Below are positions 45,941 through 57,410 of a DNA stretch of 64,000 nt, in pieces. The notes beneath the pieces are model-generated. The model was not told the DNA's origin and made no database searches. It saw nothing but the letters and a program-made list of their open reading frames with translations. The stretch spans positions 82,236,958-82,300,957 of the forward strand of contig CP136069.1 of NCBI GenBank assembly GCA_032622095.1, in the 5' to 3' direction. This DNA is from Siphonodentalium dalli (taxonomy: Eukaryota; Mollusca; Scaphopoda; Gadilida; Siphonodentaliidae). The first letter of the stretch is position 1. Each line of letters starts with the position of its first letter. A program made the position numbers and the translations under genes.

Positions 45941-46020
45941 AGTTACAACCGAAGTCGCGACCGCACAACTCACTCGTGTCTACACGAGTGAGATGTGCGG
46001 TCGCGACTTCGGTTGTAACT
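45941..46020. repeat. 80-bp near-perfect palindrome
   Basis: Two 40-base halves are reverse complements at 38 of 40 positions with no spacer. The ends read AGTTACAACCGAAGTCGCGA and TCGCGACTTCGGTTGTAACT. It is either a miniature hairpin element or a cruciform. It interrupts the conserved upstream sequence of the LIPDA ORF. Confidence 0.85.
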
Positions 46021-46515
46021 ACAGACGCTCTGACAACAAGGAACTAATTGAGCCAAATGAAATCTGACTTGTTCGCTCCACTTGCTGCCAGAGCAATGAA
46101 GATGGAGATATAAATAAATAAAGTGAGTAGATGGGCGCGAAGCGCCCGGGATGGTCGAACAGATCGAGTGATCTCCTCCTTCACCCCAAAAGATGAAGAT
46201 AACCCATACTCAAGAGTTAATATACCCAGTTCCGTCGGCATTGTTCAAAGGCTGTTTGTATACTCACCTCCAGTTAACATCAGTGAGATGACTCCCGATC
46301 ACTATAAGTGTTGTGGTAACACACTGTGATAATGAACCATTTGTATCAAATGTTTGTTTTGAAAGCACCCCGTTCAGTTGTCAAAACATCGTGTCATTCT
46401 TTACTCCAGACCACGCATTGGCATAATTAATGAATAAACACATGTTTTGTTGGTCAAGATCTTTAATAATATAACATCAAAGAACATAAAAGAACATAAT
46501 CACTATTAACAATTT
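46021..46515. other. Intergenic, no gene recognised
   Basis: Holds a small GC hairpin (GGGCGCGAAGCGCCC near 46134). No coding feature is supported. Confidence 0.4.
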
Positions 46516-46598
46516 CGGGACAACCCGCCCTCATTTATCGGGACAACCCGCCCCCAAAATAGCCGAGGGGCGGGTTGTCTCAGGGGCGGGTAGTCCCG
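46516..46598. mobile_element. Short inverted-repeat element CGGGACAACCCGCCC
   Basis: CGGGACAACCCGCCC occurs twice at the left, and its inverse (GGGCGGGTTGTC and GGGCGGGTAGTCCCG) twice at the right. The total is about 83 bp, fitting a solo pair of TIRs or a tiny MITE. Confidence 0.6.
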
Positions 46599-47047
46599 TT
46601 CCCATTAGCGAAGACCGGAAAGAAAAAAATCAAAACACATTTCCGGTTATTCAAACAAGATGAAGGACAAGGTCGGGACAATTCTCAAAACAAAAATTAA
46701 AATCCTTGAAATTGAAATGAAATTAGGCTTCATCTTGGACGTGAGGAATTATTCTGACTTCGTCTTTTCAACGTGGATTTAGCGGGCGTTAGTTCAAAAT
46801 TATCTGATTCTAATTAATGGCCAGATTTCCGGTGAATACCGTGAATCGTGATCACATTGTGATCACAACGTGAATTCAAGGATTGTACTATTTGTATATA
46901 CATTCCGCTTTGTTTAATTTGAATGTGAATACTACTAGTGCTAGTTTTGTGAAAGTAACATACATAGGATACATAAATACACGGAGACACGCTTGTCCCA
47001 AACGACATATCAACACAGGTAAGAAGAAGTAAGATGGATGCTGATTG
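46599..47047. other. Intergenic, no gene recognised
   Basis: AT-rich, with a GTGATCACATTGTGATCAC direct or inverted word near 46847. Nothing else is supported. Confidence 0.4.
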
Positions 47048-47054
47048 TTTATGT

Positions 47055-48463
47055 CTAGATCATGCCATGATGATGATTCATGAATATCTACTAAAGCAAG
47101 AACGCCGTAGAGATCATATTCCACCTTTACAGTAAAATTCCCAGGAAGTTTTGACAGGGAACCTTATAAAGTAACGCGGGGATTGTACTTCTTTGTTCAT
47201 ACATTGTACCTGTTGATAATGATTTATTCATCTGTAACTTGTAAGTGAAGTTCCCAGCTCGAGATTATATTATTTACGTGACTTTTGAGACCCGATTCCG
47301 CGATAAATATTTATTTTATTCCTTGTCACGAAAATTATTGTCGTAAGGCCAAAGTAAAAAGATACTATGTTTCCGTACATCAACCGACCCTAAAAATAAC
47401 CCGCCGACCATAAACTTTTTATTGATATTTTGAGAAAAAGTCAAAATTTTCTAAAATTTACAGTTTTGTTACCACTAATGCTCATAAATATTGATGACCT
47501 TTAGTGTGCAAAACACATGGTTTCTAACATATCCCTGTGAAAAGTTACCATGAATTGACGGCTGTCTCAAAGGCCCCAGGTGTGTGATATATATATATGA
47601 GAGAGAGTGTATCTCAGACTATCTCCTGCCTGCTTTTACAGTGCTTTATGTCTTGTTTGGGACTTATGGAACACCATCAACAGACATGGTGTGTGTATAT
47701 ATACATGTACACTGTATAGAGGTTATCACCACATATGTTAGGGGTATAGCTACTTATCTCCAAAAACCAGGCATGCTCTGTGGATGTACTAGTACTGGCC
47801 ACCCCCAGACAATGGGATGTAGTCGTCACAATACAAGTACAGTAGAGTACAGTATATAAAATTGCGGTATTATTGGTAAAATTCTTATAAAAAGTTAGTG
47901 ACATAAATTTCCTACCAAGTTTATAGCCAAATTTATGAAAATGTGCTACATGTCATGTATGTGAATAATAAAAAAACATACCTAAGCATGATTTTTTTTA
48001 TCAACCTTAATGTATATTTCCAGTTTCCACTGTGTTGGTCAAGTAATACTAGTACTTTCCCCACAACACGGGTTGGCATTTTGTGTCACTTCGGTCGATG
48101 TAGTTCAATATTTCTGCAGCTGGATAAAAAATATCGAAATAAAATTAAAAACAAAAATTTCCCTACCTAGTACCTACCCTAATTGTTTCGCTCCGTTACC
48201 GGAAACATACAATCTTTTTTATTTGGCTTAAGCGACATAACGCGAAAGCAATTCTGTAATATCGAGTTGGGAACTTCACGTACCGATGAATAAATCATTA
48301 AGCCACAGGTACATGTATGAACAAAGAAGTACATTCCCCATGTTATTTTTTTTGACTTTATAAGGTTCCCTGTCAAAACTTAAAAAAAGTTCCCGGGTTT
48401 TGTACAGGTGGAATATGATCTCTACGGGCGTTAGCTTTAGTAGAGATTCATGGCATGATCTAG
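47055..48463. mobile_element. Fold-back element of 1.4 kb with TTTATGT duplication
   Basis: The inverted ends (CTAGATCATGCC at 47055; GGCATGATCTAG to 48463) extend inward about 220 bp with mismatches, including GGTGGAATATGATCTCTACG and ACTTCTTTGTTCATAC. TTTATGT flanks both sides (47048-47054 and 48464-48470), a 7-bp duplication or 8 bp if the shared G is counted. The interior (47290-48240) is AT-rich without a recognisable gene. It is a non-autonomous DNA transposon; hAT-type is possible if the duplication is 8 bp. Confidence 0.7.
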
Positions 48464-48470
48464 TTTATGT

Positions 48471-49261
48471 CATGATGACATGTAAATCCTACCACACAGT
48501 GGCGCTCTCTATTTGTGGAACTTTTGGGCAAATTGCATGCTGCTTCGGGGAAGGTTGTGCAAACTTACTGTAATTTCTACATTTCAGTCCGTTTATACCT
48601 ATAATTGAAGTTATTTGAAATGTGTTTTACTGCGTACATGCAATGCATAATCTGAACTGATAGTGTGCCCTTTTATTTTGGAACTTCTCCGGGTACCAAA
48701 TTCATTTGTTACAGAGTGTTTATTTTAGCTTAGGCATGGAATAGGATGCTATTATAAATGAGAAACAAAATTATCATTATACGAGGTCACCATTCGTCAC
48801 TGCGTGCTGAAATTTCAATAATTTTTCCAAGACTAAATTGAATCGCGATATGCATATAATAATAATATCATATCATTAGCACCAATAGTGCTATCAAGTA
48901 CCAATCACTGTAGCAGAAGTGTACATGCAATATCCAGTTTATTGAATGAATCATGAGTATAGCCTGGTTGAAATACTACTGTGTGGCGGGTCACACTCGT
49001 CTTCAGGCTAATGAGGCCATGTATGCATGGTGTTATGAACGGTTTATTTGTATTGTGAATGGGTTAAATTATCTGCTCGTAAACCCTCACAGTAGACAAT
49101 TTTATACCAGGTTCTATTCAGTATTAAGAAATAGCTCGCAATGGAAATTTGCATGGTACATATTTTGTTAAGATTTTTTGGTCAAAGGTGGTAGCCGGAT
49201 ATTTGGTTTAAATAACCATCAGTGGCAGTGCTTTGGTTTGTTTTGTCCATCAGTCTGTCTG
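48471..49261. other. Intergenic, no gene recognised
   Basis: Nothing is recognised. A 72-codon + strand frame at 48953-49171 has an ATG and ordinary composition but no family resemblance. Confidence 0.35.
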
Positions 49262-49270
49262 GATCATTTT
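49262..49270. other. Left target duplication GATCATTTT
   Basis: Nine bases abut the left TIR of the next element. The same nine bases follow its right TIR at 51109-51117. Confidence 0.85.
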
Positions 49271-51108
49271 TAGTCCAAGTCTTCTCGTACTAAAACCAGC
49301 TAAGATATTTGGTTGGCTAGATGCTGGATTTTAGTCCGAGGTCGTCTCGTGTGGTCTCTTATGACACGACTTACGCCCAAGGTTTGTGGCGGGTATTTGT
49401 TGTGTATTTTTTTTACTCGATTTACCTAGCAAATCAATACGTGATGCTATATACATCGGAAAGAGTGATATCTTATGGTCACAATGGTGTATAATAATCT
49501 AACTTTAATGTTAAATTACACATAGAATATTCCGGTTGATTGCCACAAACATCGCTTTTTTCTCTGTTTGTTTACGTTTTAACTGAAAGCCGAAGTGGTC
49601 CGAATTACTTCGGCATAATCCGGAGTTTGTTTTGGGTATTCTAGTTTCCGTTTCTATATATAGCGCGGGGTTTTCCGAACAAAATGGCAAAAACCGAAAC
49701 CGAAAAGTCCAGTTTCCTATGTGCTTTGAGAACAATTCCCGCACTTAAAACTTAATGACATAATGGAGGACCAGAACGGTAGTTTTGTTGACAATTTTCG
49801 CAAGCAACTTGTCAAAATTGGAGCAAATTAGAACTCTTGTGTCTGACTTGCCATGTGTGTGATTTTCGTCCATGTGCATTTTGACTTTTGTGTTGATGAA
49901 ATAATCGGAGAACCGAATCACACAGTTTCGAAATATAGCTCTTCCGTTTTAGTGGGACTTTTCAAACATAAGGTTCAAAATTTATACAAATTTTGTTTGA
50001 TTTTTTGTGTGCTTAAAGGTACGGTTGGCCTTGGTGGTGGGTATCCTGTGAAAATATTTCCACCCGTCAAAAACCGCCACAAACAGAAAGAACAACAAAA
50101 TGTAGACAGACATTGTCCGTATACAAATAAGAAATATCGCATAAACAGTATGTTATTGTCATATTTTTGACCATTGTTATGTAAACAAAGGCATAAAAAG
50201 TTACTTTTCTTGTGTTTGTTTATATTATGATGGTAAACATAAAGAGCGTTCTTTGTGGGTGAATTCCTGATATGGAACGAATAAAGAGCGTTTATGCCAT
50301 TTGTGTGTGATTAGCCAGCAGCATTGTGTTGTCTTCTGTAACACAATCAGGCTCTTGCTTAGGTAATATATAGTAAATCTGTATGATAACATGCTGTTTA
50401 CGCGATGGTCATGGTATATATGAACGAAACTGTATGCGTGATTGGAACAAATATGAATATTTTCGACAACTAAGGCCTCACGTGCCTTTAACAAGAGCAG
50501 TATATTGCTCTGTTCGCTTAGTATATATCTTAATTTCGCGGAAGTCCACCAAATGTTGGTGAAATGTAGCGCCATATTTATTCTAATGCTCGTTGTGTTT
50601 ACACTGTTTTAAACTTTGAGAGGGTTTGTAATTCCCGTAATTCATTTAATATTACATTTATATCTTCAATGTTTACTTAATCTATTTATTTTTTATTTAT
50701 TGACACACATAATTACAATTACAATGGAGAATTCATCGTAATTTGCGTGGTTAGTCGAAAATCTACGGAATATTTACAACGGAAAATGCCGAACACAGCT
50801 CGCAAGGTCAACTGAGTTCGCATACTTTAAAAAATTTGTAAACAGTGCGGTAATTGTCTCTTTTCACATTAAATTACCGCTTTCAATTCACAACTGATGT
50901 GGGTTTCAGATCAAATAGCATGTCTTCTGCGGAAAATATCCGTTTATTGTCGCAATTGTGATATTTTATTTCATATAATTGTGGTTTTATTTGAGCGGGT
51001 CATTAACGCGTAACTCGTGTCATAAGAGACCATACGGGACGACCTCGGACTAAAATCCAGCATCTAGCCAACCCAATATCTTAGCTGGTTTTAGTACGAC
51101 TTGGACTA
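49271..51108. mobile_element. Non-autonomous Mutator-like element carrying a P1 segment
   Basis: TIRs of about 110 bp start TAGTCCAAGTC and end GACTTGGACTA. They include CTAAAACCAGC and GCTGGATTTTAGTCCGAGG on both sides. An exact 9-bp duplication (GATCATTTT) flanks it. Long TIRs with a 9-bp duplication are typical of Mutator-like elements. No transposase frame is seen. The segment 50010-50490 is a close copy of P1 4345-4830 (and of its mirror), so the element probably captured it, as Pack-MULEs do, or P1 took it from this family. Confidence 0.8.
50010..50490 (+). repeat. Copy of the P1 segment 4345-4830
   Basis: Shares AAAGGTACGGTTGGCCTTGG, the frame GTVGLGGGYPVKIFPPV, TAAACATAAAGAGCGTTCTT, ATAAAGAGCGTTTATGCCAT and CACAATCAGGCTCTTGCTTA, in the same order as P1. 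About 90-95% identical by eye. The copy ends near CCTCACGTGCCTTTAA. Confidence 0.85.
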
Positions 51109-51117
51109 GATCATTTT
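51109..51117. other. Right target duplication GATCATTTT
   Basis: Exact direct copy of 49262-49270. Confidence 0.85.
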
Positions 51118-51977
51118 ATGTTTTACTTTTACAAACATTTCAGAGTTAATAAATGGCTGATATATAGAGTCCTGACGAATCCTCCAAAATGAGGACTTAG
51201 CCCACCAGATGTACACAGGTACAATGAACCTAAATGCCTGACTTAAATAACTAATAGTTGTATTAAATGCTATTTCTAAATCATGTATATGAACCCCATG
51301 TTATGTAAATAGTATGAGATAACGAAAACACTAATCGCCAGATATACCCCATGCATTAAGTGAACTTTGGTTAGAAATTCCACCAAATTGTTTATAACGT
51401 ATCAGTATAGCGCTAGCTAACCCTCACCTTTCAAGATTTCGGTGTTGAATGAGTCACTGCGAATAAGTCTCCTAAACACATTTCCTCGGTGTTGAGTGTT
51501 GTTCTTATTGCTCACTCTCTGTGTGCTGTATATAAACAATGCATAATATGCCCACACTTCTTGAACATGATCCTAAGAACAATCTTGTTGGCGTCCAGCA
51601 ATCGTCTCAGCGAACAGATCCAAGCAGATAACAATACACACGGGAATGTGTCATGATAGTGAAAATGAAATTGGACCATGACTGCACCGCCCCTTATTTT
51701 GGTATGTTTTAGATTCAGACAGGATCTCATGTGTGGCTTTGCTTTCCTTGTATGCTAAGGTTGTATCTTCCTATCCGTTTGGAAGCCGTTCTTAATCAAC
51801 TGGACTAGGCATGTACATTGGCTACTACCGTATAAGCCCCACCCAGACTGGGGTGTAGTCATAAAGGCGATGCCTTTGGTAGTTGGTTGATATGTAATAC
51901 TCACGCTGGGTGGTGGTCGGTATGGTTCAAGAATTTGGTTTTTGAATAGCCCGGACAACGTCGGGCTCATCGGCTAG
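51118..51977. other. Intergenic up to the Helitron array
   Basis: No gene is recognised. The last 50 bases (AGCCCGGACAACGTCGGGCT, then CTAG at 51974-51977) form the 3' terminus of a Helitron-type unit whose 5' end I could not find. Confidence 0.5.
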
Positions 51978-52364
51978 TCTCATATATATTTTGAAGACCT
52001 CTGTCTGTATGTTTGTTTGTCTGTCTGTATGTTTGTCATTTATACAAATCTACGATTCTCGACCGATCGGGACGAAACTTGGTACGTGTGTGTAGTTTGA
52101 CCAGGCGGTGGACGTTGTCGTATTGGCGAGCCCGTGCGGCGCCCGCTTCGCGCATGCGCAGACGAGATCTCGGAAACGGGTGGAGCTATCGACTTGAAAT
52201 TTGCTATGTGAATGTATCTTGCCCCGGATGCGAATTTTATCGGGTCGCCGAGCCCGTGCGACGCCAGCTTCGCGCATGCGCAGACCAGATCTCGGAAACG
52301 GGTAGAGCTATCGACTTGAAATTTGGTTTTTGAATAGCCCGGACAACGTCGGGCTCATCGGCTA
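51978..52364 (+). mobile_element. Helitron-type unit U1 (387 bp)
   Basis: Starts TCTCATATATATTTTGAAG directly after a CTAG. It ends with the hairpin AGCCCGGACAACGTCGGGCT and CTA. Internal modules are CGATTCTCGACCGATCGGGA and GATCTCGGAAACGGGTGGAG. It has no Rep/helicase and is non-autonomous. The small frames with a YKSTILDRSGRNLVRV reading come from this module and are not supported as a gene. Confidence 0.65.
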
Positions 52365-52810
52365 TCTCATATATATTTTGAAGACCTCTGTTTGTATGTA
52401 TGTATGTTTGTTTGTTTGTCATTTATACAAATCTACGATTCTCGACCGATCGGGACGAAACTTGGTACGTGTGTGTAGTTTGACCAGGCGGTGGACGTTG
52501 TCGTATTGGCGAGCCCGTGCGGCGCCCGCTTCGCGCATGCGCAGACGAGATCTCGGAAACGGGTGGAGCTATCGACTTGAAATTTGCTATGTGAATGTAT
52601 CTTACCCCGGATACGAATTTTATCGGGTCGCCGAGCCCGTGCGACGCCAGCTTCGCGCATGCGCAGACGAGATATCGGAAACGGGTGGAGCTATCGACTT
52701 GAAATGCATGCGAAGACCAGATCTCGGAAACGGGTGGAGCTATCTACTTGAAATTTGTTTTTTGAATAGCCCGGATGAATAGCCCGGACAACGTCGGGCT
52801 CATCGGCTAG
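52365..52810 (+). mobile_element. Helitron-type unit U2 (446 bp)
   Basis: Same start and modules as U1 with an extra GATCTCGGAAACGGGTGGAG module. It ends AGCCCGGACAACGTCGGGCT..CTAG. The junction with U1 has lost the G of CTAG. Confidence 0.65.
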
Positions 52811-53566
52811 TCTATACTATATATTTTGAGACTTCGTATATATGTGTGTATGTGTGTGTGTGTGTGTGTACTTCATAGAATCCAAAACGCGTGTACAGAT
52901 TGAGATCAAATTTCGTATGTAAGTGTAAAATCCCACCGACACCGCCGTAGTCGTGTTTTCGAGAAGCTCTGAGAACCCTTTATCCACTCCCAAATCACCG
53001 CAAAGGCACGGCGGGGGGTTAAGGCAATAACGCTCTTTATCTATACCTTATACGGAGGTTTTAACAATTAACGCTCTTTATTGCAATGGACGTGGCTAAA
53101 CGATACCCCATGCGTCCGATGCGATTCCAATGGACGTGGCTAAACGACTGACCCCATGCGTCCGAAATACGGATGCGGACGAAATGCAACTAAAAAGGCA
53201 GAATTGATCTAAGAGCTCGAAATATTATGCAGAGGGATTTCACGACGGGATTAATTGACTGTCCGCTCTGAAGTTTAGGACGGGGAGGACGGGTACCATG
53301 AATTAACTCATTGAAAAACAAAGAATGCGTTATCTCGGAAACGGGTGGAGCTATCGACTTGAAATTTGCTATGTGAATGTATCTTGCCCCGGGTACGAAT
53401 TTTATCGGGTCGCCGAGCCCGTGCGACGCAAGCTTCGCGCATGCGCAGACCAGATCTCGGAAACGGGTGGAGCTATCGACTTGAAATTTGCTTAAATTAA
53501 AAAAATGTCATGTTTCTGAAACAAAGCCATGAGACGAATGCCGCCAGTGGCGGGCTAACCTGCTAG
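52811..53566 (+). mobile_element. Helitron-type unit U3 (756 bp)
   Basis: Starts TCTATACTATATATTTTGAG and ends with GCCGCCAGTGGCGGGC, then CTAG. It carries two CGCTCTTTAT motifs (near 53030 and 53070) and GGACGTGGCTAAACGA repeats. No ORF of its own. Confidence 0.7.
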
Positions 53567-53599
53567 TCTACTATATAATTTGAGACTTCCGTATATATA

Positions 53600-53836
53600 T
53601 ATTTTTCTCACGAGCTTTCGTCTAACATAGACTTTATCAAGTGACAGACAAACGAGAAATGAGACAAGAAACGTTAAAGCTACATGCAGCGTTGATGATG
53701 ACGTGACGACGTTGTATCCTAGGTAAACAAGTTGATGGTTACCAAATTCTAGTAGATATAAATTAGGACCTAATGTATAGGTACAATTGAAAGGTATATA
53801 GCTGCATGTTAGTTGCAATAAGATATCACAATAAGA
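53600..53836. mobile_element. 3' untranslated part of the Penelope-like fragment
   Basis: This non-coding stretch lies between the stop of the GIY-YIG ORF and the Helitron microsatellite. Its outer edge at about 53600 is set by the return of Helitron sequence, and it lies in TA-rich DNA, so the target duplication is ambiguous. Confidence 0.6.
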
Positions 53837-54724
53837 CTACAACCACGCGGACATGAATCCAGCATCTCTATTGATACCGGAATTGAAACTGTCAAACATT
53901 GAAATGTATTTTTGCTCTGTAATCCTGCGACTGTGAAGGTCCGATAGTCCTCCCTGTATCACTTGGACACGAATGTCCTTAACAGAATGGCGCGGAAGGC
54001 AGAAATGGTTCGCAACAGGCAAATCGTCGTGGTTGTTGATATTCTGTCGGTGGCCAGTGATTCGTCTACATAACGGCTGTCCAGTCTCTCCTATGTAGTG
54101 AACATCCGGGCATCGTGTGCAAGTTAAGATGTATACCACACATGTGCTTCGACAGGTGAATAGACCCTTCGGAATGATCGGATATCCGTCTTTAGAACTG
54201 ATAGTATCCGAAGATACTAGTTGGCATGTGCCACATCTTGGAGTGTTACACGGTTTGGTTCCGATAGAAAGATTAGAAGACCGACATTGGCTAGACACAA
54301 GCATCTGTCGTAAGTTAGGTGGTTGCCTAGTCGCCAGTAACGGCCTCTCCTTGAATATGTTCTGAAGTAGATCATCGCCGTCCAGAATATGCTGGGACTG
54401 AACCAGAATGAGTCTCATTAGTTTAGTTGCGGGGTGATGTGTAACAACAAGCGGAACGCGTTCTTTAACGTCAGAACATTTATAAGCTAACAAATCCGTA
54501 CGATCCTTGGAAAGCGCCTTAGTTGTCTGCTTCTCCACAGTTCGCTTTTCATACCCGAGTTTCACGAATTCCGATTTTAATTTGGAGATTTGTTGTGTGC
54601 GAATGTTCGGATCCGAGTTGATTCGATGGTAACGTAAAGCTTGACTATATATAACAGATCTCTTAGTATGATCCGGATGAAAACTTGTAGAATGTAAGTA
54701 ATTATATTTGTCAGTTGGTTTCCT
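53837..54724 (-). CDS. Penelope-like element ORF, 3' part with GIY-YIG endonuclease
   Basis: The minus-strand open frame begins within the AT tract as YRKPTDKYNYLHSTSFHP, HTKRSVIYSQALRYHRINSD, which matches the end of the Penelope-like reverse transcriptase region. It continues through a linker with NLRQMLVSSQ, a cysteine knuckle CNTPRCGTC, and the GIY-YIG endonuclease: VVYILTC, HYIGETGQPL, R in CRRITGH, and the likely catalytic Glu in RRITEQKYI. It ends MSAWL-stop. The polymerase core is missing (5' truncation), so it cannot be autonomous. Penelope elements are reverse transcribed and typically 5'-truncated. An internal GTG at 54565 is not a real start. Confidence 0.9.
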   Translation of the reverse strand, partial: RKPTDKYNYLHSTSFHPDHTKRSVIYSQALRYHRINSDPNIRTQQISKLKSEFVKLGYEKRTVEKQTTKALSKDRTDLLAYKCSDVKERVPLVVTHHPATKLMRLILVQSQHILDGDDLLQNIFKERPLLATRQPPNLRQMLVSSQCRSSNLSIGTKPCNTPRCGTCQLVSSDTISSKDGYPIIPKGLFTCRSTCVVYILTCTRCPDVHYIGETGQPLCRRITGHRQNINNHDDLPVANHFCLPRHSVKDIRVQVIQGGLSDLHSRRITEQKYISMFDSFNSGINRDAGFMSAWL

Positions 54725-55356
54725 ATATATATGTATGTGTGTATATATGTGGGTACTTCATAGAATCGAAAACGCGTGTAGGAACGGGCATCCCCACGGC
54801 AATGTCGGCTCGATTGAGCTCAAACTTGCTACCTACGGGAAGTGTCATATATATGAGTATGTCCTTTATAGACTCGAACCGATTGAGCTCAAACTTGCTA
54901 AATATTGACTGGGAAATTCCAGGGAATGCCGATTGAGCTCAAACTTGCTACCTACGGGAAGTGTCATATATATGTGTGTGTCCTTTATAGACTCGAACCG
55001 ATTGAGCTCAAACTTGCTAAATACGGGAAGTGTCATGGACGGGTTCATTGAAAAACAAAAAAAAATCGGGTAAAATTGAAAAAAAAAATTAAAAAGGCAC
55101 AATTAACTCATTGAAAAACCAAAACAAATACGGGAAGTGTCATGGACGGGTTCATTGAAAAAAAAAATCGGGTAAAATTGAAAAAAATAATTAAAAAGGC
55201 ACAATTAACTCATTGAAAAACCAAAACAAATCGCGTAAAATAAAAAAAAAAAAAAAAAAAATTAACTCATTGAAAAACAAAAAATTAAATTAATTAAAAA
55301 AAATAATTAAAACTTAAAATTGTCATGTTTCTGACCTGCTAGGGCTAACCTGCTAG

Positions 55357-55674
55357 TCTCCTATATATTTTGAAGACCTCTGTTTGTTTGTCTGTATGTT
55401 TGTCTGTATGTCATTTATACAAATCTACGATTCTCGACCGATCGGGACGAAACTTGGTACGTGTGTGTAGTTTGACCAGGCGGTCGTCGTTGTCGTATTG
55501 GCGAGCCCGTGCGACGCCCGCTTCGCGCATGCGCAGACGAGATCTCGGAAACGGGTAGCGCTATCGACTTGAAATTTGGTTTTTGAATAGCCCGGACAAC
55601 GTCGGGCTGGGTAGAGCTATCGACTTGAAATTTGGTTTTTGAATAGCCCGGACAACGTCGGGCTCATCGGCTAG
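55357..55674 (+). mobile_element. Helitron-type unit U5 (318 bp)
   Basis: Short type like U1: starts TCTCCTATATATTTTGAAG and ends AGCCCGGACAACGTCGGGCT..CTAG. It has an internal duplication of the terminal hairpin (55590 and 55646). Confidence 0.65.
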
Positions 55675-56540
55675 TCTATCTATACTATATATTTTGAGAC
55701 TTCGTATATGTGTGTGTGTGTACTTCATAGAATCCAAAACGCGTGTACAGATTGAGATCAAATTTCGTATGTAAGTGTAAAATCACACCGACACCGCCGT
55801 AGTCGTGTTTTCGAGAAGCCCTGAGCACCCTTTATCCACTCCCAAATCACCGCAAAGGCACGGCGGGGGTTAAGGCAATAACGCTCTTTATCTATACCTT
55901 ATACGGAGGTTTTAACAATTAACGCTCTTTATTGCAATGGACGTGGCTAAACGATACCCCATGCGTCCGATGCGAATTCCAATGGACGTGGCTAAACGAC
56001 TGACCCCATGCGTCCGAAATACGGATGCGGACGAAATGCAACTAAAAAGGCAGAATTGATCTAAGAGCTCGAAATATTATGCAGAGGGATTTCACGACGG
56101 GATTAATTGACTGTAAGCTCTGAAGCTTAGGACGGGGAGGACGGGTACCATGAATTAACTCATTGAAAAACAAAGAATGCGTTATCTCGCAAACGGGTGG
56201 AGCTATCGACTTGAAATTTGCTATGTGAATGTATCTTGCCCCGGATACAAATTTTATCGGGTCGCCGAGTCCGTGCGACGCCAGCTTCGCGCATGCGCAG
56301 ACGAGATCTCGGAAACCGGTGGAGCTATCGACTTGAAATTTGGTATGTGAATGTATCTTGCCCCGGGTACGAATTTTATCGGGTCGTCGAGCCCGTGCGA
56401 CGCAAGCTTCGCGCATGCGCAGACCAGATCTCGGAAACGGGTGGAGCTATCGACTTGAAATTTGGTTAAATTAAAAAAATGTCATGTTTCTGAAACAAAG
56501 CCATGAGACGAATGCCGCCAGTGGCGGGCTAACCTGCTAG
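55675..56540 (+). mobile_element. Helitron-type unit U6 (866 bp)
   Basis: Starts TCTATCTATACTATATATTT and ends GCCGCCAGTGGCGGGC..CTAG. It is closely similar to U7. It has two CGCTCTTTAT motifs and three GATCTCGGAAACGGGTGGAG modules. Confidence 0.75.
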
Positions 56541-57410
56541 TCTATACTATATATTTTGAGACTTCGTATATGTGTGTGTGTGTGTGTGTGTACTTCATAG
56601 AATCCAAAACGCGTGTACAGATTGAGATCAAATTTCGTATGTAAGTGTAAAATCACACCGACACCGCCGTAGTCGTGTTTTCGAGAAGCTATGAGCACCC
56701 ATTATCCACTCCCAAATCACCGCAAAGGCACGGCGGGGGTTAAGGCAATAACGCTCTTTATCTATACCTTATACGGAGGTTTTAACAATTAACGCTCTTT
56801 ATTGCAATGGACGTGGCTAAACGATACCCCATGCGTCCGATGCGGATTCCAATGGACGTGGCTAAACGACTGACCCCATGCGTCCGAAATACGGATGCGG
56901 ACGAAATGCAACTAAAAAGGCAGAATTGATCTAAGAGCTCGAAATATTATGCAGAGGGATTTCACGACGGGATTAATTGACTGTCCGCTCTGAAGTTTAG
57001 GACGGGGAGGACGGGTACCATGAATTAACTCATTGAAAAACAAAGAATGCGTTATCTCGCAAACGGGTGGAGCTATCGACTTGAAATTTGCTATGTGAAT
57101 GTATCTTGCCCCGGATACAAATTTTATCGGGTGGCCGAGTCCGTGCGACGCCAGCTTCGCGCATGCGCAGACGAGATCTCGGAAACCGGTGGAGCTATCG
57201 ACTTGAAATTTAGTATGTGAATGTATCTTGCCCCGGGTACGAATTTTATCGGGTCGCCGAGCCCGTGCGATGCAAGCTTCGCGCATGCGCAGACCAGATC
57301 TCGGAAACGGGTGGAGCTATCGACTTGAAATTTGGTTAAATTAAAAAAATGTCATGTTTCTGAAACAAAGCCATGAGACGAATGCCGCCAGTGGCGGGCT
57401 AACCTGCTAG
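56541..57410 (+). mobile_element. Helitron-type unit U7 (870 bp)
   Basis: Near-copy of U6, differing by the TG microsatellite length and scattered substitutions. Ends CTAG at 57407-57410. Confidence 0.8.

Larger units (their letters stand above)
53567..55356 (+). mobile_element. Helitron-type unit U4 (1790 bp, interrupted)
   Basis: Starts TCTACTATATAATTTGAGAC and ends GGGCTAACCTGCTAG. A Penelope-like fragment of about 1.1 kb interrupts its AT microsatellite. The rest has repeated CGATTGAGCTCAAACTTGCT modules and A-rich stretches (55040-55320). Confidence 0.65.

Noticed and set aside
52013-52782. Frames reading YKSTILDRSGRNLVRV and ISETGxAIDLKFG, repeated along the Helitron array
   Set aside because: They follow the repeated Helitron modules and occur in several overlapping frames on both strands, so they are not evidence of a gene.
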